Source of the DNA: Opitutaceae bacterium
GTDB taxonomy: Bacteria; Verrucomicrobiota; Verrucomicrobiia; Opitutales; Opitutaceae
Direction of reading: 5' to 3'
Length of the DNA stretch: 64,000 nucleotides
Assembly (NCBI GenBank): GCA_016715765.1
Contig: JADJZJ010000023.1
Location: 1-64,000 of the forward strand
Made by a program: the position numbers and the translations under genes
In this document: positions 61,701 through 64,000 of the stretch, piece by piece
How the letters are laid out: the number at the start of each line of letters is the position of its first letter
Numbering within the stretch: the stretch's first letter is position 1
The notes under the pieces: model-generated
The model's database searches: none
What the model was told of the DNA's origin: nothing
The model's input: only the letters and a program-made list of their open reading frames with translations

Positions 61701-62628
61701 GCGAGCCGACCCAGACCGTCCACTGCTGGCCGTAGACCGAGAGGGAGGTCTGCACCGTGAAGGTCCGCTCGATCACCAGGGAATGCGCCCCGGACTTCGC
61801 GCGCTCAAACATGGTCCCCTGCTGGGAATCATACAGCAGCGCATCCGCGGTGGCCTCGGTCCCCTGGTAGACTTTCAGATCCGCCTGGCGGCTCACCACG
61901 TCCGGGAACCCGGTCATCAGCAGGTTCATCCGCAGGGCGCCGTACACCCAGCCGCGCAGCGCCTTCTGGCGCTCCTCCGGGGTCTCGTAGCTGGAAGCCA
62001 TGCCGTCGTACACCGGTTGCAGCAGCAGTCCGGGCACGGATTCCCCGTCATGGATCAGTTGGATGCGGCGCGACAGGGTCATGCGGCCGGAATTGACGGC
62101 CTCCTCCGCCGCGGTTCGCCGCGTGGTGCCCGATCCGATGTCGAGCCCCAGCGCCCCGCGATTGCGCGCGAGCGGGGCAATGTGGGTCACCACGTCGAGC
62201 ACGTCGCGGGAACTGGTCCGCTCGACGGTGAAATCCTCCAACCCGGCCGCCCGCTGCCGGCGTTCCAGCGCCTCGATTTCAGAACGGTTGATGCGTTGGA
62301 TGTACCCCAGGCCCACCACGCCGCGCTGCAGGTAGCGATCCAACGATTCCATGTACTCCTGCCATTCCTCGATCGTGATGTCCGGCTTCATGCGCATCAG
62401 ATACCGCGCGCCCTGCAGGGCCTCGGCCGTCGAATCGAACCGCTCCTGGATCGCCGTCGTGGTGCGCTCCACCACGCGGTCGAACCGCTCCGCGTCCGAG
62501 CGGTCGATTTCCGTGCGCACCAGCCACCAGGCGAACAATGACACCACGCAGCCGGACAGGAAAACCCCCACCGGCAGCATGGGGCTGTGCAGGAATCTCC
62601 TCAGAAACTGCGGTGTATCAGCAGCCAT
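58783..62628 (-). CDS. CHASE/PAS hybrid sensor histidine kinase with two receivers
   Basis: A 1281-residue membrane sensor. Transmembrane helix 1 (about 17-39) is followed by a periplasmic CHASE domain (about 80-290) and helix 2 (about 325-345). Three PAS domains (about 370-490, 500-620, 625-745) precede HisKA with H776 in 'MMSHEIRTPMNGVIG', a HATPase (about 880-990) and two receivers with phosphoacceptors D1064 and D1206. The layout resembles BarA/ArcB-type phosphorelay sensors but lacks an Hpt domain, so an external Hpt protein would be needed. It follows lpxB by 66 bp on the same strand. The signal is unknown. Confidence 0.93.
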   Translation of the reverse strand: MAADTPQFLRRFLHSPMLPVGVFLSGCVVSLFAWWLVRTEIDRSDAERFDRVVERTTTAIQERFDSTAEALQGARYLMRMKPDITIEEWQEYMESLDRYLQRGVVGLGYIQRINRSEIEALERRQRAAGLEDFTVERTSSRDVLDVVTHIAPLARNRGALGLDIGSGTTRRTAAEEAVNSGRMTLSRRIQLIHDGESVPGLLLQPVYDGMASSYETPEERQKALRGWVYGALRMNLLMTGFPDVVSRQADLKVYQGTEATADALLYDSQQGTMFERAKSGAHSLVIERTFTVQTSLSVYGQQWTVWVGSRPEFAVRSNRVLPFSIGAGGLVLSVMASVLAWSLARTRTRARSLAERMTQDLRRAEDENRRLAMIARHTTNAMGLADPDGRVIWINEAFTRLFGYTLEESRGHFGPHLVRGPGTNARQIAAVALAARRGEEFHGEMLNYTKDGREVWCDFEMQPLRDATGTVTGFMSIQLDITARKRAEEALARKEAQLQFIFDNVPVGVSWVRNTATGIESRHSNWFFTLSGLRRDELGDVAQVRAISHPGDLAKQDVLRGRLERGEIDEFSIEKRYQRRDGRLVWVLLSCKAYRRPDGHIDQEISTVIDITERKHAEEQLARKEAQLRFIFDVVPVGIHLHAAEEGKRESTLANAAHERITGLTLAQMQDPEAFARITPPEDIVRQRELLDRLERGEIDRFSIEKRYLRPGGGEPVWAVLSVRRFPNPNGRGFQDVATLVDITETRRQAEELRKAKEAAEAANLAKSQFLAMMSHEIRTPMNGVIGMTSLLLDSRLTPEQLEYTETIRQSGDALLTIINDILDFSKIESGRMELEEETFNLRDTVEATLDLLAPRVVDKRLDLLYEVADGVPGTVQGDSTRLRQILVNLLGNAVKFTEQGEVVVSVHSRPAGPGKVELEFAVADTGIGISAEGLRRIFQPFTQVDATTTRRFGGTGLGLVVSKRLAELMAGRLWVESELGRGSTFRFTVTVGMVPSKPRPYHATGLNAVAGKRLLIVDDNSTNRRILTTLAAGWGMLPRAATTGPEALGWLAAGEEFDVAILDMQMPDMDGLMLAGEIRRVRDAAQLPLILLSSLGQREFIGGNASPFAAHLTKPAKPARLFEVLATVFKAGPAAAAPRKTAVPFPVEKQATPGDTILLVEDNVVNQKVALMLLQKLGYRADIAANGREALEALQRQDYKIVLMDMQMPELDGLEATRRIVAAQPDPDRRPWIIAITANAMQGDRELCLAAGMDDYISKPVKREELAAALERGRLRRKAT

Positions 62629-62694
62629 CCGGTCCAGTGAATGCGTTGCGGCCGGCCATGGCGAAGCTGAATTCCATCCGGACGGGCGGCATGG

Positions 62695-63864
62695 TCACGG
62701 GGATTCCTGCAGGTGCCGGCTCATCCAGTCGGCCACCGTGCCCGCGGCCGGCTGGTCCAGCAGGGCGCGAAGCCGCTGCTGCTGCGCCTTCGTGCGGGTC
62801 CGGCGCTCCGTGTCGCCGGTGCAGGCGCGCAATTGCGCGGCGAGGGCTGCGGGCGTCGCCGCGCCCTGGATGAATTCCGGATACATCGGCTCGTGCAACA
62901 GGAGGTTGGCGATGCCGATGTAGTCCAGTTTCACCCACCAGCGCGCGAGCAGGTACGTGAGGGGATTGGTCCGGTAGGCGATGGCCCCGGGAATGCCGGC
63001 CAGCGCGCAGTGCAGCGACATCGTTCCCGAGCTGGTGAGCACGGCGCTCGCCGCCACCGTCGTCCCGGTCCGGACGGCGCGGCAGCCGGGTGCGTCCCAC
63101 CGCTGCAAAACGGCCGCCACCTCGTCGCTCGGATAGATCACGGCCGCCTCCTTCTCCCCGCCGCCGGCCCGGTACCTTGCCTGGGCGGCCAGCAGCACCG
63201 GATAAATCCGCGCCACGGCCTGGGTCCGGCTGCCGGGCAGCAGGAGCACCGGGGCCTGGGGATCGTAGCTCACCGGCGGGACATAATCCGGCGCGAGGAA
63301 GGGATGGCCGACGAATTCCACCGGCAGCCGGGTGTCCGCGTAGCACTCCACCTCGAAGGGAAAGATCACGGCCAGCGCGTCGAGATCCCGCGCCATGGTG
63401 TGGCGCCGCCCCGCCTTCCAGGCCCAGATCTGGGGCGAGATGTAGTAGAGCAGCCTGATCCGGCCGCCGCCCTGCACGGACAGGCCGCGCTCGCGCAACG
63501 CCGCGGCGAGCCGCAGGTTGAGGCCGGGGTAATCCACGAAACACACCGCCCGCGGCCGGTATTCGCCGATCCAGCGCAGCGTCTCGGCGAACAGCGCCTT
63601 GAAAAAGGAATAATGCTTCAGCACCTCGACCAGCCCCACCACCGAGGTCGACGTCAGGTCATGCAGCAACTGCGCCCCCGCCGCCGCCAGCCCCGGCCCG
63701 CCGAGGGCGGCCACGACCAGTTCCGGATGCTTGGCCCGCAGTTCGCGGACCATCCGCGCCGCATGCTCGTCGCCGGAATGCTCGCCCGCCACGACCAGCA
63801 GGTCCACCCGGCCGCCTGCAGGCGGCGGCAGACGGAACGGGAGCAGGGGTTGGGAGGCGGTCAT
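62695..63864 (-). CDS. lpxB: Lipid-A-disaccharide synthase
   Basis: A 389-residue GT19 enzyme that joins UDP-2,3-diacylglucosamine and lipid X to give the lipid A disaccharide at the inner face of the inner membrane. 'VVAGEHSGDEHAARMV', 'SVVGLVEVLKHYSFF', 'CFVDYPGLNLRLA', 'YYISPQIWAWKAGR', 'EFVGHPFL' and 'LLLPGSRTQ' are the family signatures in order. 'LTSSGTMSLHCALAGIPGAIAYRTNPLT' is the C-terminal nucleotide site. The ATG at 63864 is preferred over a TTG at 63879. It shows that the organism makes lipid A. Confidence 0.95.
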   Translation of the reverse strand: MTASQPLLPFRLPPPAGGRVDLLVVAGEHSGDEHAARMVRELRAKHPELVVAALGGPGLAAAGAQLLHDLTSTSVVGLVEVLKHYSFFKALFAETLRWIGEYRPRAVCFVDYPGLNLRLAAALRERGLSVQGGGRIRLLYYISPQIWAWKAGRRHTMARDLDALAVIFPFEVECYADTRLPVEFVGHPFLAPDYVPPVSYDPQAPVLLLPGSRTQAVARIYPVLLAAQARYRAGGGEKEAAVIYPSDEVAAVLQRWDAPGCRAVRTGTTVAASAVLTSSGTMSLHCALAGIPGAIAYRTNPLTYLLARWWVKLDYIGIANLLLHEPMYPEFIQGAATPAALAAQLRACTGDTERRTRTKAQQQRLRALLDQPAAGTVADWMSRHLQESP

Positions 63865-63886
63865 GGAGAATCGGGCCAATGCATTT

Positions 63887-64000
63887 TACCCACGGATTTC
63901 ACGGAGGCCACGGATCGAACCAATCCTTCAACCGCGCAGGACGCGAAGAGACGCGAAAATCCCGACCCGAATTCCATGGCTAGGATTCGCGCCCCTTCGC
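63887..64000. repeat. Partial repeat block at window edge
   Basis: CCCACGGATTTCACGGAGGC and an AACCGCGCAGGACGCGAAGA arm (from about 63930) are followed by a partial complement (63982-64000), cut by the window end. It has the same layout as the AACCGCAAAGAACGC hairpins. Confidence 0.6.

Noticed and set aside
58630..62541. 1303-codon open frame on the plus strand
   Set aside because: It lies antisense to the well-supported hybrid histidine kinase. Long antisense frames are expected in high-GC coding DNA, and its product has no recognisable domains.

Overview
The window is high-GC DNA from a Gram-negative, free-living heterotroph. The best fit is a member of Verrucomicrobiota, probably near Opitutaceae. 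This is inferred from the protein set and cannot be proven from one window. Pointers are LpxB (lipid A), an outer-membrane beta-barrel, RNase HII and HIII side by side, S21 (rpsU), a giant secreted protein with GloVer-type 'YGTT..GG..GTLF' repeats, many glycoside-active enzymes, PhyH/AraC pairs, and dense intergenic palindromic repeats.

Layout. 0-2.7 kb: two coupled lipoproteins, tRNA-Gly(GCC), a PstS-like binding protein. 3-9.8 kb (minus strand): an exopolysaccharide cluster read as NtrC-type regulator, GT-C-like membrane protein, beta-barrel porin, Wzc-like tyrosine autokinase. 10-16.2 kb: small and secreted unknowns, an N-terminally truncated dihydroxyacetone kinase, an aldo/keto reductase, a Tle1-like (DUF2235) hydrolase. 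16.3-23.5 kb (minus strand): a sugar or hydroxyacid catabolic block read as GH2 beta-mannosidase-like, nucleoside-hydrolase-like protein, LarA-like racemase, APH-fold kinase, enolase-like protein with altered active-site residues. 24-30 kb: GltD-like oxidoreductase, NtrB-like kinase, heparinase II/III-like polysaccharide lyase. 30-38 kb: housekeeping genes rnhB, rnhC, mutY, a TIM-barrel isomerase, rpsU with a clear terminator, and dnaE, which is interrupted. 38-46.5 kb (plus strand): two SAM methyltransferases, an RsmB-like RNA methyltransferase, an S9 peptidase, a polytopic membrane protein, an aldo/keto reductase. 46.7-51.1 kb (minus strand): GH36-like alpha-galactosidase, PhyH dioxygenase, AraC regulator. 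51.5-53.4 kb: hemX/ccsA-hemA pair. 53.6-58.4 kb: one giant secreted Ig/GloVer-repeat protein split by a frameshift. 58.8-63.9 kb (minus strand): CHASE/PAS hybrid histidine kinase and lpxB.

Two things stand out. First, nearly every longer intergenic gap is built of palindromic repeats. Many begin with GTAG (or GTGG) followed by a hairpin and often occur as inverted pairs, which is the architecture of REP/REPIN elements mobilised by RAYT transposases. No RAYT lies in the window. Some of these repeats supply the stop codons of flanking genes. A separate perfect palindrome with arm CTTTGTCACGTA occurs three times in one gap and once in frame inside a methyltransferase gene. Second, five coding regions are broken or lack a normal start or stop (dhaK-like, TIM isomerase, dnaE, aldo/keto reductase, giant repeat protein), two of them at short homopolymers. 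This points either to indel errors in the assembly or to real decay. The most interesting candidate system is the LarA-like, kinase and enolase-like trio at 16.3-20.0 kb.
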